Below the pieces are notes generated by a model. It saw nothing but the letters and a program-made list of their open reading frames with translations, did no database searches and was not told where the DNA came from. Shown piece after piece: positions 33,013-41,697 of a stretch of DNA of 64,000 bases. Both the position numbers and the translations under genes were made by a program. The stretch spans positions 1-64,000 of the forward strand of contig SVMZ01000003.1 of NCBI GenBank assembly GCA_015067185.1. The letters run 5' to 3'. Origin of the DNA: Oscillospiraceae bacterium. GTDB lineage: Bacteria > Bacillota > Clostridia > Oscillospirales > Ruminococcaceae. Position 1 is the stretch's first letter, and each line of letters opens with the position of its first letter.

Positions 33013-33049
33013 CACGATTTCTCCTTTCATTCTCTGGCTCTCTTTTTTT

Positions 33050-33078
33050 AGAATAACACATATCCGCTCTTTTTGTAA
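33050..33078 (-). promoter_or_regulatory. Promoter of the GH127-like gene
   Basis: Minus strand TTACAA, 17-bp spacer, TATTCT. It lies back to back with the regulator's promoter, 21 bp away. Confidence 0.55.
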
Positions 33079-33099
33079 GCCAAAAAGTAATACAAAACA

Positions 33100-33127
33100 T
33101 TGCAAAAATAACACTTATGAGTATAAT
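33100..33127 (+). promoter_or_regulatory. Promoter of the AraC-family gene
   Basis: TTGCAA, 16-bp spacer, TATAAT; 37 bases before the ATG. Confidence 0.7.
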
Positions 33128-33164
33128 ATAGATGATCCCTTATTTTTCTGAAAGGATAACTCCT

Positions 33165-33968
33165 ATGAACTTTTTACGTGATGACTGTATGCCGGAATAT
33201 CTCTACTCTCATTTCAGATACTTTGAACCGGGAGAAAAGCACATTACCCGCTACTGTGAGGAGGATGTTCTGCTGCTCATAATGGAGGGCACTCTGCGCT
33301 TCACAGAAAACGGAATTCCGATGGAGATTCATCCCGGAGAATACTATATACAAAAGAGCGGACTTTTTCAGACCGGGGCTGTTCCCAGCGACAAACCAAC
33401 CTATTTTTATATCCATTTTCATGGACAGTGGGATGACCAAACAGGTATTCCCAAAAGAGGTATTTTCGACAGAGCACTGGTCTCCGAAATGGAAAAACTC
33501 ACACTGCTCAACAATATTAATGCCTCCTATCTCAGCAAAAGTGCCGCTTTTCTCTCTATCCTATCTTCCCTGACTGGAAGCGAAAAACTCACTTCTGCCC
33601 AGAAACTCACCACAGAGGTGAAACGGCTTCTGACCGACCATCTTCAACACGGCATATCAGCTGATGAAATGGCAGCACAGCTGAATTTCAGCAAAAACTA
33701 TATTATCCGTATATTCAGCAATGAAACCGGAACCACACCTCATCGTTATCTCAATCATCTTCGCATAAAAAAAGCGGAGCAGCTGCTCAACTACTCCGAT
33801 CTCAGTGTAGAAAAAATAGCGGAAGAATGCGGTTTCTCCTGCTACTCAGGCTTTTACCGCGCTTTTTTCGCCGAAAATACTGTTTCTCCGCGAGAGTATT
33901 CCCGAAACAGAGAGAAACACACCGGTCTGCCGGCATCCCCCGGACACCCTCTTCCATCAAAACCGTAA
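33165..33968 (+). CDS. AraC-family transcriptional regulator
   Basis: 267 residues: N-terminal cupin-like sensor (about 15-100, with MEGTLRFTENG and IHPGEYYIQKSG) and a C-terminal pair of HTH motifs (about 160-250; DEMAAQLNFSKNYIIRIFSNETG and VEKIAEECGFSCYSGFYRAFFAEN). Such proteins usually activate adjacent carbohydrate genes on binding a sugar. ATG 33165 has AAAGGA 8 nt upstream. Divergent from the GH127-like gene with overlapping promoter space, which points to that gene as a target; the ceramidase-domain gene downstream is convergent with it and may be in the same regulon. Confidence 0.9.
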   Translation: MNFLRDDCMPEYLYSHFRYFEPGEKHITRYCEEDVLLLIMEGTLRFTENGIPMEIHPGEYYIQKSGLFQTGAVPSDKPTYFYIHFHGQWDDQTGIPKRGIFDRALVSEMEKLTLLNNINASYLSKSAAFLSILSSLTGSEKLTSAQKLTTEVKRLLTDHLQHGISADEMAAQLNFSKNYIIRIFSNETGTTPHRYLNHLRIKKAEQLLNYSDLSVEKIAEECGFSCYSGFYRAFFAENTVSPREYSRNREKHTGLPASPGHPLPSKP

Positions 33969-33979
33969 AACAACAAATG

Positions 33980-34013
33980 AGGACCGCTCGCAGCTGTTTC
34001 TGCGGACGGTCCT
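33980..34013. terminator. Inverted repeat between convergent AraC and ceramidase-domain genes
   Basis: Interrupted stem AGGACCG..CGCAG / CTGCG..CGGTCCT. The minus strand continues into a T-rich stretch; probably the shared terminator. Confidence 0.6.
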
Positions 34014-34030
34014 GCTGATATCGCAAATCT

Positions 34031-35323
34031 TTACAGCGAAGCGGCGATCTCCAGTGCTTTCTGCACCATTTTGTAGCCTGCCTCTTCCTCCAAACAGCTT
34101 CCATGACAGAGTTGCACCGGGTAAACCTCTTCACAAAACAGCTCTCTGGTGGGAACATATCCCGCGCGCATATGAGAAAGCTCACACACCAGCCCTTTCC
34201 CGTCGGGACATCCTTCCCTGAGAGCATGTCCAAATGCGCTGTACAGCTCTCCCGGCAAAGAGAAGATGGTAGCCTCTCCCACACGGAAAACATGTATAGG
34301 CAGATTGATCTCATCGGATTTCCCTGCAAAATCCTCTTCATACATCAGCAGCAAGGATGCCCTCTGCCCTGTCATATCATATCTTCCTCTGCGGTTCTCA
34401 ATGTCTTCCAGTTCCCATCTGGCCTTTTCAATCCGTTCTGCGCCCGCATGGCGGCGGTGCAGCGGAAGCTCTTCCTTGCGGTTGTCAAAATAATCTGCCA
34501 TAAAATTGGGCGATTCAGTAAGGCGGATTGCCTCTTTGGAGAGGATATCACCTGTCTCCAGATAGTTCTGGGCTCTGTTGTTGATAAAATCGATATGGTT
34601 GATCTCTCCGCTGGCACCTGCCAAATAAATGGAGACAAAATCCTCACCGTACTGCGCCTTCATCCTGCGGGAAAGCTCAGAGGAAAAATCTCCGGTATAT
34701 GCCAGCCCGCCCACGCAATCCTGATGGCAGGCAAAGCTGACGAGACATCCGTAGGGCTTGCCCTCTTCATCGTATATACTGAGCACCGGAACATCGGTAT
34801 CCGGCATACCGTTTGGACGGACGATCTCACTGCGGAATCTTCCCGGGTTGGTGACAATGTTTCCGTCTGTCAGCACGTAGTCGCGGACAAAGGATACACC
34901 TTCCGCTTTTCCCACACCGCAGCTGGCTTTGCAGTTCTTCATTCTGTGGAAAGCAAAGGTCACACAATCTGCGGCCAATCTGCAAAACACATCCATAAAA
35001 GCCTTGTCTTCCGCAGAAATCACATCGCCTACAGGAATCCCCTGATGGGTATGGTTTGCCGCTACACTAATGCTGTTCTCGGGGATACCGGTATATCGGG
35101 ACGCCCTGCTGATAATGCTGCCGCACTGTACTTTACTCAGTTCCACCGCATCTGCCACCACAAGCGCACCGCATTTTTCGGCAAGCCCGCTGTCATCACA
35201 AAAAACCACCGCTTTGACATAGAGTCTGTCTTTCACTTCATCGGCATATCGGTTCATATATTGTCCCGGCATATCACAGCCGATCGGAGGAGTAATTTCT
35301 TTTTCGTAAAAACCGCATTTCAT
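34031..35323 (-). CDS. Neutral/alkaline ceramidase N-terminal-domain-like protein
   Basis: 430 residues. Resembles the N-terminal domain of neutral/alkaline non-lysosomal ceramidases: YEKEITPPIGCDMPG at the start, VVADAVELS, SVAANHTHQGIP (zinc-ligand His pair), and FACHQDCVGGLAYTGDFS (another conserved His). Full ceramidases are about 650 residues and secreted; this lacks a signal peptide and the C-terminal beta domain, so the true substrate is probably not ceramide. In gut Firmicutes such proteins commonly sit among sugar-use genes, as here. GAGGA is 10 nt before the ATG. Confidence 0.75.
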   Translation of the reverse strand: MKCGFYEKEITPPIGCDMPGQYMNRYADEVKDRLYVKAVVFCDDSGLAEKCGALVVADAVELSKVQCGSIISRASRYTGIPENSISVAANHTHQGIPVGDVISAEDKAFMDVFCRLAADCVTFAFHRMKNCKASCGVGKAEGVSFVRDYVLTDGNIVTNPGRFRSEIVRPNGMPDTDVPVLSIYDEEGKPYGCLVSFACHQDCVGGLAYTGDFSSELSRRMKAQYGEDFVSIYLAGASGEINHIDFINNRAQNYLETGDILSKEAIRLTESPNFMADYFDNRKEELPLHRRHAGAERIEKARWELEDIENRRGRYDMTGQRASLLLMYEEDFAGKSDEINLPIHVFRVGEATIFSLPGELYSAFGHALREGCPDGKGLVCELSHMRAGYVPTRELFCEEVYPVQLCHGSCLEEEAGYKMVQKALEIAASL

Positions 35324-35357
35324 AGTATCCGTTCCTCTCTTTCTTCACGTTTCTTTT

Positions 35358-35387
35358 ACTATAGCATATCCGCCGCAATATTGTCCA
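35358..35387 (-). promoter_or_regulatory. Promoter of the ceramidase-domain gene
   Basis: Minus strand TGGACA, 18-bp spacer, TATAGT; about 35 bases from the ATG. Confidence 0.6.
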
Positions 35388-35436
35388 GTAAAATTTTATC
35401 CGGGACAACGCAGCGGACAAAATGACAAAAAAATGC

Positions 35437-35474
35437 AAAAGCAGCGCACTGCATGATGACAGTGCGCTGCTTTT
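35437..35474 (-). terminator. Terminator of ackA
   Basis: 15-bp perfect stem AAAAGCAGCGCACTG / CAGTGCGCTGCTTTT, loop 8, then GCATTTTTTT on the minus strand. Confidence 0.88.
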
Positions 35475-35493
35475 ATTGATGGTTGATTCCAAA

Positions 35494-36699
35494 TCAGAGG
35501 CTTTCAACAAGAGCCTTGGTATCGCGGGCGATGAGAAGCTCTTCGTTGGTCTTAATGATGAAGGTCTTTACGCGGGCGTCGGCAGCAGAGATATCATGCT
35601 CCTGACGGTCATATTTAACGTTAAGTTCTTCATCGATCTTGATGCCGAGGTAATCCATATCCTCGCAGACCTCGCTGCGCAGGTGGAGGGAGTTCTCGCC
35701 GATACCGCCGGTGAAAGCGATAGCGTCAACACCGTTCATTGCAGCGGTGTAAGCACCAATGTACTTCTTGATCTGATAGCGGAGAGCGTGAGCGGTGAGA
35801 GATGCACGATAATCGCCGGCGAGGGAGAGGTCAACGATATCACGGGAGTCGGTGGACTTGCCGGAGAGACCGATGAATCCGCTCTTCTTGTTGAGGAGGG
35901 TGTTCATCTCTGCGGGGGTGAGACCTTCCTTCTCCATGAGATAGAGAACAACAGAAGGATCGATACCGCCGGAACGGGTACCCATGATAACACCGTCAAG
36001 CGGGGTAAAGCCCATGGTGGTGTCAACAGACTTGCCCTTGTTGACAGCAGTGATGGAGGAACCGTTTCCGAGGTGGCAGGAGATGATCTTGAGCTCTTCG
36101 ATGGGCTTGCCCATAAGCTCTGCAACACGTGCGCTTACGAATCTGTGGCTGGTGCCGTGGAAACCGTAGCGGCGGATGTGATATTTCTCATAATACTCAT
36201 AGGGGATACCGAAGATATAAGCCTTATCCGGCATAGTCTGATGGAAGGAAGTATCAAATACAGCAGCCATCGGAACTTCAGCACCGAAAACGTCGCGGCA
36301 AGCCTGCATGGCAACAGCCTGAGGAGGATTGTGGAGCGGTCCGAGATCCTTGAAGGTTACGCCGATATCGTAGATAACTTCATCGGTGATCAGGGTGGTT
36401 ACCTTATACTTCTCGCTGCCGTGGAGAACACGGTGACCGATAGCGGCAATCTCATTGATGTTGGAGATTACTGCGAGCTCGCCGGTTGTGAGTCTGCTTA
36501 CCAGCTCTTCAAAAGCATCCTTATGGGTTGCAAAAGGTTTGTTTTCCTTTACGGAACGACCGTCGGCGACCTTATGGGTGATGATGCCGTCAACACCGAT
36601 ACGCTCAACGTTACCCTTTGCAATAACAGATTCATCTGTCATGTCGATGAGCTGATACTTAAGGGAGGAACTTCCTGCATTGATTACCAAAATTTTCAC
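35494..36699 (-). CDS. ackA: Acetate kinase
   Basis: Converts acetyl phosphate and ADP to acetate and ATP, the ATP-yielding end of acetogenic fermentation. 401 residues, standard. Motifs: VINAGSSSLKYQL (phosphate-1/adenosine region), VFDTSFHQTMP, GFHGTSH (catalytic region), SCHLGNGSS and FTGGIGENS near the C-terminus. GTG start at 36699 with AAGGA 11 nt upstream; the conserved N-terminus begins exactly there. No pta gene in the window. Divergent from tmcAL, whose product uses acetate; the two promoters share a palindrome. Confidence 0.97.
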   Translation of the reverse strand: MKILVINAGSSSLKYQLIDMTDESVIAKGNVERIGVDGIITHKVADGRSVKENKPFATHKDAFEELVSRLTTGELAVISNINEIAAIGHRVLHGSEKYKVTTLITDEVIYDIGVTFKDLGPLHNPPQAVAMQACRDVFGAEVPMAAVFDTSFHQTMPDKAYIFGIPYEYYEKYHIRRYGFHGTSHRFVSARVAELMGKPIEELKIISCHLGNGSSITAVNKGKSVDTTMGFTPLDGVIMGTRSGGIDPSVVLYLMEKEGLTPAEMNTLLNKKSGFIGLSGKSTDSRDIVDLSLAGDYRASLTAHALRYQIKKYIGAYTAAMNGVDAIAFTGGIGENSLHLRSEVCEDMDYLGIKIDEELNVKYDRQEHDISAADARVKTFIIKTNEELLIARDTKALVESL

Positions 36700-36751
36700 T
36701 TTTGTACCATTCCTTACATTTACATATTTTTATTTACTGCACAAAACTGAG

Positions 36752-36797
36752 AGTCAAGAGACAGTCTCTTGACTTTACCCATACATTAATATATTAT
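36752..36797. promoter_or_regulatory. Divergent ackA/tmcAL promoter with a perfect palindrome
   Basis: Perfect palindrome at 36752-36774: arms AGTCAAGAGAC and GTCTCTTGACT around a single A. Each arm ends in TTGACT reading outward. Plus strand: TTGACT (36769-36774), 17-bp spacer, TATTAT (36792-36797) for tmcAL. Minus strand: TTGACT (36752-36757) with a weaker TAAATA-like -10 for ackA. Confidence 0.7.
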
Positions 36798-36847
36798 TAC
36801 ATATGAAGGAAAATATCAAGTCAAATTTATTTACGGAGAAAAAAATC

Positions 36848-38020
36848 GTGAAAACAGCTATAATTATCGCCGAATATAATCCTTTTCACAACGGACATGC
36901 CTATCAATTGGACGCAATACGTACACTCGGCTATGACAGAATCGTCTCTATCATGAGCGGGAACTTTGTTCAGAGAGGTTCTCCTGCCATTACCGACAAA
37001 GCATTTCGCACACAGGCAGCGCTTTCCTGCGGGGTTGACCTGGTTGTTGAACTCCCTCTTCCCTATGCCATGGCAACAGCGGACCGCTTCGCTTTCGGCG
37101 GTGTTTCACTTGCCAATGCCTTTGCGGATGCCAATGCCACCCTCTTTTTCGGAAGTGAATCCAACAAAATAACCGACCTGAAAAAAATAGTTTCTCTGCT
37201 CCGCTCTGCCTCCGTGGATGCAGAAATCAAAGAACATCTCATTTCCGGCAAGTCCTATGCTCAGGCAAGGCAGCTTGCCATTCTTCATGCAGGCGGAAAC
37301 GCCCGGCTGCTGCAAACTCCCAACGATATTCTGGCCGTGGAATATCTCAAACACATCAGCCTCAGCGGAAATAAAATTTCCGCCTCCTCTCTCCCACGCA
37401 CCGAAGTGGATCATCATGCCGTCATTCCGGGAAACAGCTGTTCAAGTGCCTCCTGGCTCCGTTCACACTGCCTCGAGCAGGGACTTCTTCCGCTGCGGCC
37501 TTACATTCCCGAAGCTGCCTATCGCATCTATCTCGACGCATTTTCCTGCGGCGCCATGCCTTGCAGCATGCAAAAACTGGATACCGCCGTGATAGCACGG
37601 CTTCGTTCCATGAGCATGGCAGATTTTTCTATGCTGCCCGATATGAGTGAGGGACTTCCCAACAGACTTTACAATACCGCCCGTACCGCCGTTACGCTGG
37701 ACGATTTCATCTCTACCGCAACCACCAACCGTTATCCCTCTTCCCGCATCCGCCGCGCCGCCATGTCTGCCTTCCTAGGGATTCCCGCTGCTCTCTGCCG
37801 TAAAGAACCGCCCTATCTCCGCTTGCTCGGCATGAATAAAAACGGGGTTCAGTTGCTCAATCTTGCCAGCCGCCATATCCCTGTCATCTCCTCGCTCACC
37901 GCCGCAGATCCCGACTATGCCGCCCTCGAAGCACGCGGCACCGATCTCTTTGAACTCTGCAAACCCCAACCCTCAGGCTGCGGCGCCGAATACCGCAGAA
38001 AAATCATCAAACTTTCCTGA
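36848..38020 (+). CDS. tmcAL: tRNA(Met) cytidine acetate ligase
   Basis: Acetylates C34 of elongator tRNA-Met using acetate and ATP. 390 residues. The N-terminal nucleotidyltransferase fold has AEYNPFHNGHAYQL (HIGH-like), MSGNFVQRGSPAI and the conserved FGSESN loop; the C-terminal helical RNA-binding part follows, with YPSSRIRRAAMSAFLGI. GTG 36848 is chosen: CGGAG is 9 nt upstream and the family N-terminus (KTAIIIAEYNPF) follows. The ATG at 36803 lies at the predicted transcription start and has no ribosome binding site. Placed head to head with ackA, which sets acetate level. Confidence 0.92.
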   Translation: MKTAIIIAEYNPFHNGHAYQLDAIRTLGYDRIVSIMSGNFVQRGSPAITDKAFRTQAALSCGVDLVVELPLPYAMATADRFAFGGVSLANAFADANATLFFGSESNKITDLKKIVSLLRSASVDAEIKEHLISGKSYAQARQLAILHAGGNARLLQTPNDILAVEYLKHISLSGNKISASSLPRTEVDHHAVIPGNSCSSASWLRSHCLEQGLLPLRPYIPEAAYRIYLDAFSCGAMPCSMQKLDTAVIARLRSMSMADFSMLPDMSEGLPNRLYNTARTAVTLDDFISTATTNRYPSSRIRRAAMSAFLGIPAALCRKEPPYLRLLGMNKNGVQLLNLASRHIPVISSLTAADPDYAALEARGTDLFELCKPQPSGCGAEYRRKIIKLS

Positions 38021-38146
38021 ATCCGTGGCACTTTTCCCTGTCTCCCGTTTTTTTCATTAGGTACTCCCTTTGCAAAAATCAGCATAATGCACAATATATC
38101 ACAAAATAATTTTATACCCAATTGAGACAAAACCCGTAAAATACCC

Positions 38147-38176
38147 TTGCTAAAATTGTATGTAATATTGTATAAT
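38147..38176 (+). promoter_or_regulatory. Promoter of the EF-G-like gene
   Basis: TTGCTA, 18-bp spacer, TATAAT; followed by a leader of about 110 bases. Confidence 0.6.
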
Positions 38177-38291
38177 ATCTTGTATAGCGGATAAAAAAGG
38201 CAGTTTTGATTATATTACATGCTTATTACGCTTTAAAAATACTATGTCACGGCTCGAGTTATCTCGACGTCCGGAAAGGGGAAATTTTGTT

Positions 38292-40364
38292 TTGAAACAG
38301 TTTAACGCCGGCAAAATCAGAAATATCGCACTCGCTGGTCACAGTGACAGCGGTAAAACATCTCTTGCAGAAGCCATGCTCTTTGCAGCAGGTGCGACTG
38401 ACAGACTCGGTAAGACAGCCGACGGCAATACTGTCTGTGATTTTGATCCGGAGGAGATAAAACGTGCCGTAACAGTAAGCACCGCTGCTGCACCGCTTGT
38501 TTGGAATGATACCAAGATCAATCTTCTCGATACACCGGGACTTTTTGACTTTGCAGCAGGTTTCTATGAGGGTGTTCGCGCTGCTGAAACTACCCTGATC
38601 ACTGTATCTGCCCGCTCCGGCGTCAGCGTTGGTACAGAAAAGGCTTTTGACCTTGCAACAGCCAACAACAAAATGAAGGCTTTCTTCATCACCAAGCTTG
38701 ATACTGAAAATGCTGATTTCTATAAGGTTCTCGGTCAGCTTCGTGAGACATTCGGTTCTTCCGTTTGTCCGTTGATCATCCCCTATCTCGAGGGTGACAA
38801 GGTTGCTTGCTACATCAACCTGGCAGAAAACAAGGCTTATGCATACGCAGGCGGCAAGAGCAAGGAAGTTGCTGTTCCCGCAGGCGCTGCTGATATCATT
38901 GAAGAATCCATCATGACCCTCAGCGAAGCGATTGCTGAGACTGATGAAGAACTCATGCTCAAGTTCTTTGATGGCGAGCAGTTCACCAAAGAAGAGATCG
39001 AAAAGGGCATCCAGCTCGGTATTACTACCGGTGCTCTCGCTCCCGTATTCTGCGGTTCCCCCACCTCCATGGAAGGCGTAGATATCTTCATGAACGCCAT
39101 CGTTTCCATCGTTCCTCCCTCCTCCGAAGCTATCTGTGAGAAGGCCGTTGATGCTGACGATAAGGAAGTCGAAATCAAGTGCGATGAAAACGCTCCTCTT
39201 GCTTCCTATGTCTTCAAGACTGTTGCTGACCCGTTTGTTGGTAAGCTCTCCTTCTTCAAAGTTATTTCCGGTAAGCTTTCTGCTGATATCACTCCTGTTA
39301 ACGCAAGAACCGGCCAGACTGAGCGTCTCGGCAAACTGGTATTTGTAAAGGGTAAGAAGCAGGAAGATGCCGATTACATCGGCGCCGGCGACATCGGTGC
39401 TGTTACCAAGCTTGCTGAAGCTGTAACCGGCGACAGCTACTGCGACGCCAAGCGCGTTGTTAAATTTGCTAAAGTTGAGTATCCTACCCCCTGCCTCACC
39501 ATGGCTGTTACCCCGAAGGGCAAAGGCGATGAAGGTAAGATCGCTCAGGGTCTCCAGAGACTCATGGAAGAAGATCCCACCATCACCTTCGAGCTCAATC
39601 CCGAAACTCATCAGCAGCTCCTCTCCGGTCTCGGTGAGCAGCATCTGGATGTTATCACCAGCAAGCTGAAGGCTAAATTCGGCGCAGAGATCGCCCTCAT
39701 TAAGCCGCGCTTTGCTTATCGTGAAACCATCCGTAAGAAGGTTAAGGTTCAGGGTAAACATAAGAAACAGTCCGGCGGTCACGGTCAGTACGGTGACGTT
39801 TGGATCGAGTTTGAGCCCACCGACAGCCTCGATCTCGTATTCGAAGAGAGCGTATTCGGCGGCTCCGTTCCCAGAAACTTCTTCCCGGCTGTTGAAAAAG
39901 GTCTGCGCGATGCTGTTAAGACCGGTACTATGGCTGGTTATCCCATGGTTGGCGTTCTTGCAAGACTGGTTGACGGTTCTTATCACCCCGTTGACTCCAA
40001 CGATATGTCCTTCCAGATGGCTGCCAAGCTGGCATTCAAAGCCGGTATCCCCCAGGCAAGCCCCGCTCTCCTTGAGCCCATCGGAACCCTCAAGGTTCTC
40101 ATTCCCGACAGCAACACCGGTGATATCATGGGTGACCTCAACAAGCGCCGCGGCCGTGTTCTCGGTATGACTCCGACCGGTAAGCTGACTGAGATCGAAG
40201 CTGAAGTTCCCATGAGCGAAATGCATGACTTCTCCACCACCCTCCGTTCCGTAACTCAGGGACGCGGCAGCTACACCCTCACCTTTGAGCGTTACGAGCA
40301 GCTTCCCCAGATGCTCGAAGCAACTGTCATTGAAGAAGCAAAGTCCATGCGCGAAGAGGAGTAA
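38292..40364 (+). CDS. EF-G-like translational GTPase (EF-G2 type)
   Basis: 690 residues with the five-domain EF-G layout. P-loop GHSDSGKTS is intact. The G3 motif reads DTPGLFDF (80-87), so the catalytic His of DTPGH is Leu84; the G4 motif reads ITKLD (T134) instead of NKxD. The domain IV tip KQSGGHGQYGDVW and the C-terminal RGRVLGMTPTG segments are EF-G-like. It belongs to the EF-G paralogue group whose role is not translocation of ordinary ribosomes as far as known. TTG 38292 fits AAAGGGG 10 nt upstream better than ATG 38244. Codon use (GCT, GTT, AAG) suggests strong expression. Confidence 0.85.
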   Translation: MKQFNAGKIRNIALAGHSDSGKTSLAEAMLFAAGATDRLGKTADGNTVCDFDPEEIKRAVTVSTAAAPLVWNDTKINLLDTPGLFDFAAGFYEGVRAAETTLITVSARSGVSVGTEKAFDLATANNKMKAFFITKLDTENADFYKVLGQLRETFGSSVCPLIIPYLEGDKVACYINLAENKAYAYAGGKSKEVAVPAGAADIIEESIMTLSEAIAETDEELMLKFFDGEQFTKEEIEKGIQLGITTGALAPVFCGSPTSMEGVDIFMNAIVSIVPPSSEAICEKAVDADDKEVEIKCDENAPLASYVFKTVADPFVGKLSFFKVISGKLSADITPVNARTGQTERLGKLVFVKGKKQEDADYIGAGDIGAVTKLAEAVTGDSYCDAKRVVKFAKVEYPTPCLTMAVTPKGKGDEGKIAQGLQRLMEEDPTITFELNPETHQQLLSGLGEQHLDVITSKLKAKFGAEIALIKPRFAYRETIRKKVKVQGKHKKQSGGHGQYGDVWIEFEPTDSLDLVFEESVFGGSVPRNFFPAVEKGLRDAVKTGTMAGYPMVGVLARLVDGSYHPVDSNDMSFQMAAKLAFKAGIPQASPALLEPIGTLKVLIPDSNTGDIMGDLNKRRGRVLGMTPTGKLTEIEAEVPMSEMHDFSTTLRSVTQGRGSYTLTFERYEQLPQMLEATVIEEAKSMREEE

Positions 40365-40395
40365 TTATTCCTCTCTTCTCAATCGAATCCATTTT

Positions 40396-40425
40396 CAAGC
40401 CGCAGCATATGCTGCGGCTTGTTTT
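40396..40425 (+). terminator. Terminator of the EF-G-like gene
   Basis: 13-bp perfect palindromic arms CAAGCCGCAGCAT / ATGCTGCGGCTTG followed by TTTTC. Confidence 0.85.
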
Positions 40426-40536
40426 CTCAGCCTTCATTTTCAAAAATTTTCAACTGCCTATCAAACATAAGCCATCGTTGTGTTATCATGAAGTTCATAC
40501 AAGCATATTCCCATTCATCTCCCGGGGGGTTTTGTT

Positions 40537-41070
40537 TTGAAAATATATATTGTCGGACCTGTGGCTGGCGGAAAAACCACACTTGCCCATCGTCTCTCTT
40601 CTCTCACCGCTGTTCCCTGTTTTTCTCTGGATAACCTGGTTTACGAAAAAGACGCTTCCTTCCCCTCCGGCAACCGAAAAAACCCGCCTGAAAAGCGAAA
40701 TAAACTTTTTCATAATATTCTGATGCAAAACAGTTATATTATCGAAGATACCGGCCGTCCCTGTTTTGCAGAAGGTATGTCAGCTGCCGACACGCTTCTT
40801 CTCCTTGAACCGCCTCTTTTCGTGCGGCAAAAACGTATTCTTTTTCGATGGATTAAGCAAAATCTTGGGCTTGAACCCTGTTCCTATCGCCCCAGCCTCA
40901 GCATGCTGAAAGCAATGTTTCGCTGGTCAAAAGATTACGAATCCGGTGCTGACAACCTCAGGGAGCGAATTTCTCCTTTCAGTAACAAGCTGATTATTCT
41001 GCGCAATTCAAAAGAAATTGAACGCTATCTCAGCAGCTTTCCATCCCGTACCTCCCTCCATACTCTCTGA
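40537..41070 (+). CDS. P-loop NTPase, adenylate kinase-like (FlaR/topology-modulation type)
   Basis: 177 residues. P-loop VGPVAGGKTTLAHRL at the N-terminus, then FSLDNLVYEKD (substrate-side Asp) and a RKNPPEKR lid-like segment, as in small adenylate-kinase-like proteins annotated as DNA topology modulation or FlaR. The helical middle is rich in Arg/Lys. A kinase of unknown substrate is the safest reading. Start is TTG 40537 behind a GGGGGG tract, so start confidence is moderate. Monocistronic; the next 250 bases show no gene. Confidence 0.7.
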   Translation: MKIYIVGPVAGGKTTLAHRLSSLTAVPCFSLDNLVYEKDASFPSGNRKNPPEKRNKLFHNILMQNSYIIEDTGRPCFAEGMSAADTLLLLEPPLFVRQKRILFRWIKQNLGLEPCSYRPSLSMLKAMFRWSKDYESGADNLRERISPFSNKLIILRNSKEIERYLSSFPSRTSLHTL

Positions 41071-41239
41071 TCCGCTTGCTCTGGGATATCTTTCGATCCG
41101 CTTATCACTTCCGGTAAATTTAATTTGCCGTCCGACCATGGCTTCTATCATACCTCCTCCGGAATATTTATCTTCACTCCCTGTAAGAATCCTTATAACA
41201 ATCCATGAAGTCATCTAAATAAGGATTTGTTTTTCAAAT

Positions 41240-41263
41240 CAACACTTTTAATATTTCGTGTTG
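41240..41263. promoter_or_regulatory. Candidate TetR operator
   Basis: Inverted repeat CAACAC-N12-GTGTTG, 60 bases before the 41323 gene and close to a TATAAT-containing segment. Typical length for a TetR-family site, but only 6-bp arms. Confidence 0.4.
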
Positions 41264-41322
41264 TTCATGAAATCTCCTTGAAAATGTAAAATATAATTAC
41301 AGATCAAAAGGAGGGTCTTAAA

Positions 41323-41673
41323 ATGAACACAGACAAAATTTTAGCAGAATCAATCGCAAAGGACTATGCACCGAAAGATAATTCAAAAATCGTTGCCCTC
41401 AAAAAATTGGACAACCGCGCAAAACTTCCTGCTACAATTTTTACCTACTCTTGCGGTATAGTATCGGCACTCGTTTTTGGCGTTGGAATGTGCTTGGCGA
41501 TGCAGGTTATTGGCAACGGTGTGCCGGGGATGGTGCTTGGTATTATTGTTGGAGTTATCGGTCTTATCGGTTGTGGCGTGAATTATCCGATTTATAAAAG
41601 ATTGCTTGAAAAAGGCAAATCTAAATATGCCTATGAAATCGTTGAACTCGCTCGTGAAATCGCAGAGCAATAA
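41323..41673 (+). CDS. Small two-helix membrane protein
   Basis: 116 residues: a soluble N-terminal third with many Lys/Asp, two transmembrane helices (about 36-62 and 66-90) rich in Gly and Val, and a Lys-rich C-terminal helix (YKRLLEKGKSKYAYEIVELAREI). No recognised domain. AAAGGAGGG precedes the ATG. It is followed 24 bases later by a TetR-type regulator, so the regulator probably controls it. Base and codon use (AAA, ATT, GAA) are clearly more AT-rich than flanking genes, as in the regulator. Confidence 0.65.
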   Translation: MNTDKILAESIAKDYAPKDNSKIVALKKLDNRAKLPATIFTYSCGIVSALVFGVGMCLAMQVIGNGVPGMVLGIIVGVIGLIGCGVNYPIYKRLLEKGKSKYAYEIVELAREIAEQ

Positions 41674-41697
41674 ATCAAGCCGGCAAGGGGTGGTGCT

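Noticed and set aside
36803-36847. ATG-initiated N-terminal extension of tmcAL
   Set aside because: The ATG coincides with the predicted transcription start and has no Shine-Dalgarno; GTG 36848 has one and begins the conserved N-terminus.
38259-40226. 655-codon open frame antisense to the EF-G-like gene
   Set aside because: Arises from the codon bias of the EF-G-like gene; low-complexity Gly/Asn/Ser-rich translation and no start signal.
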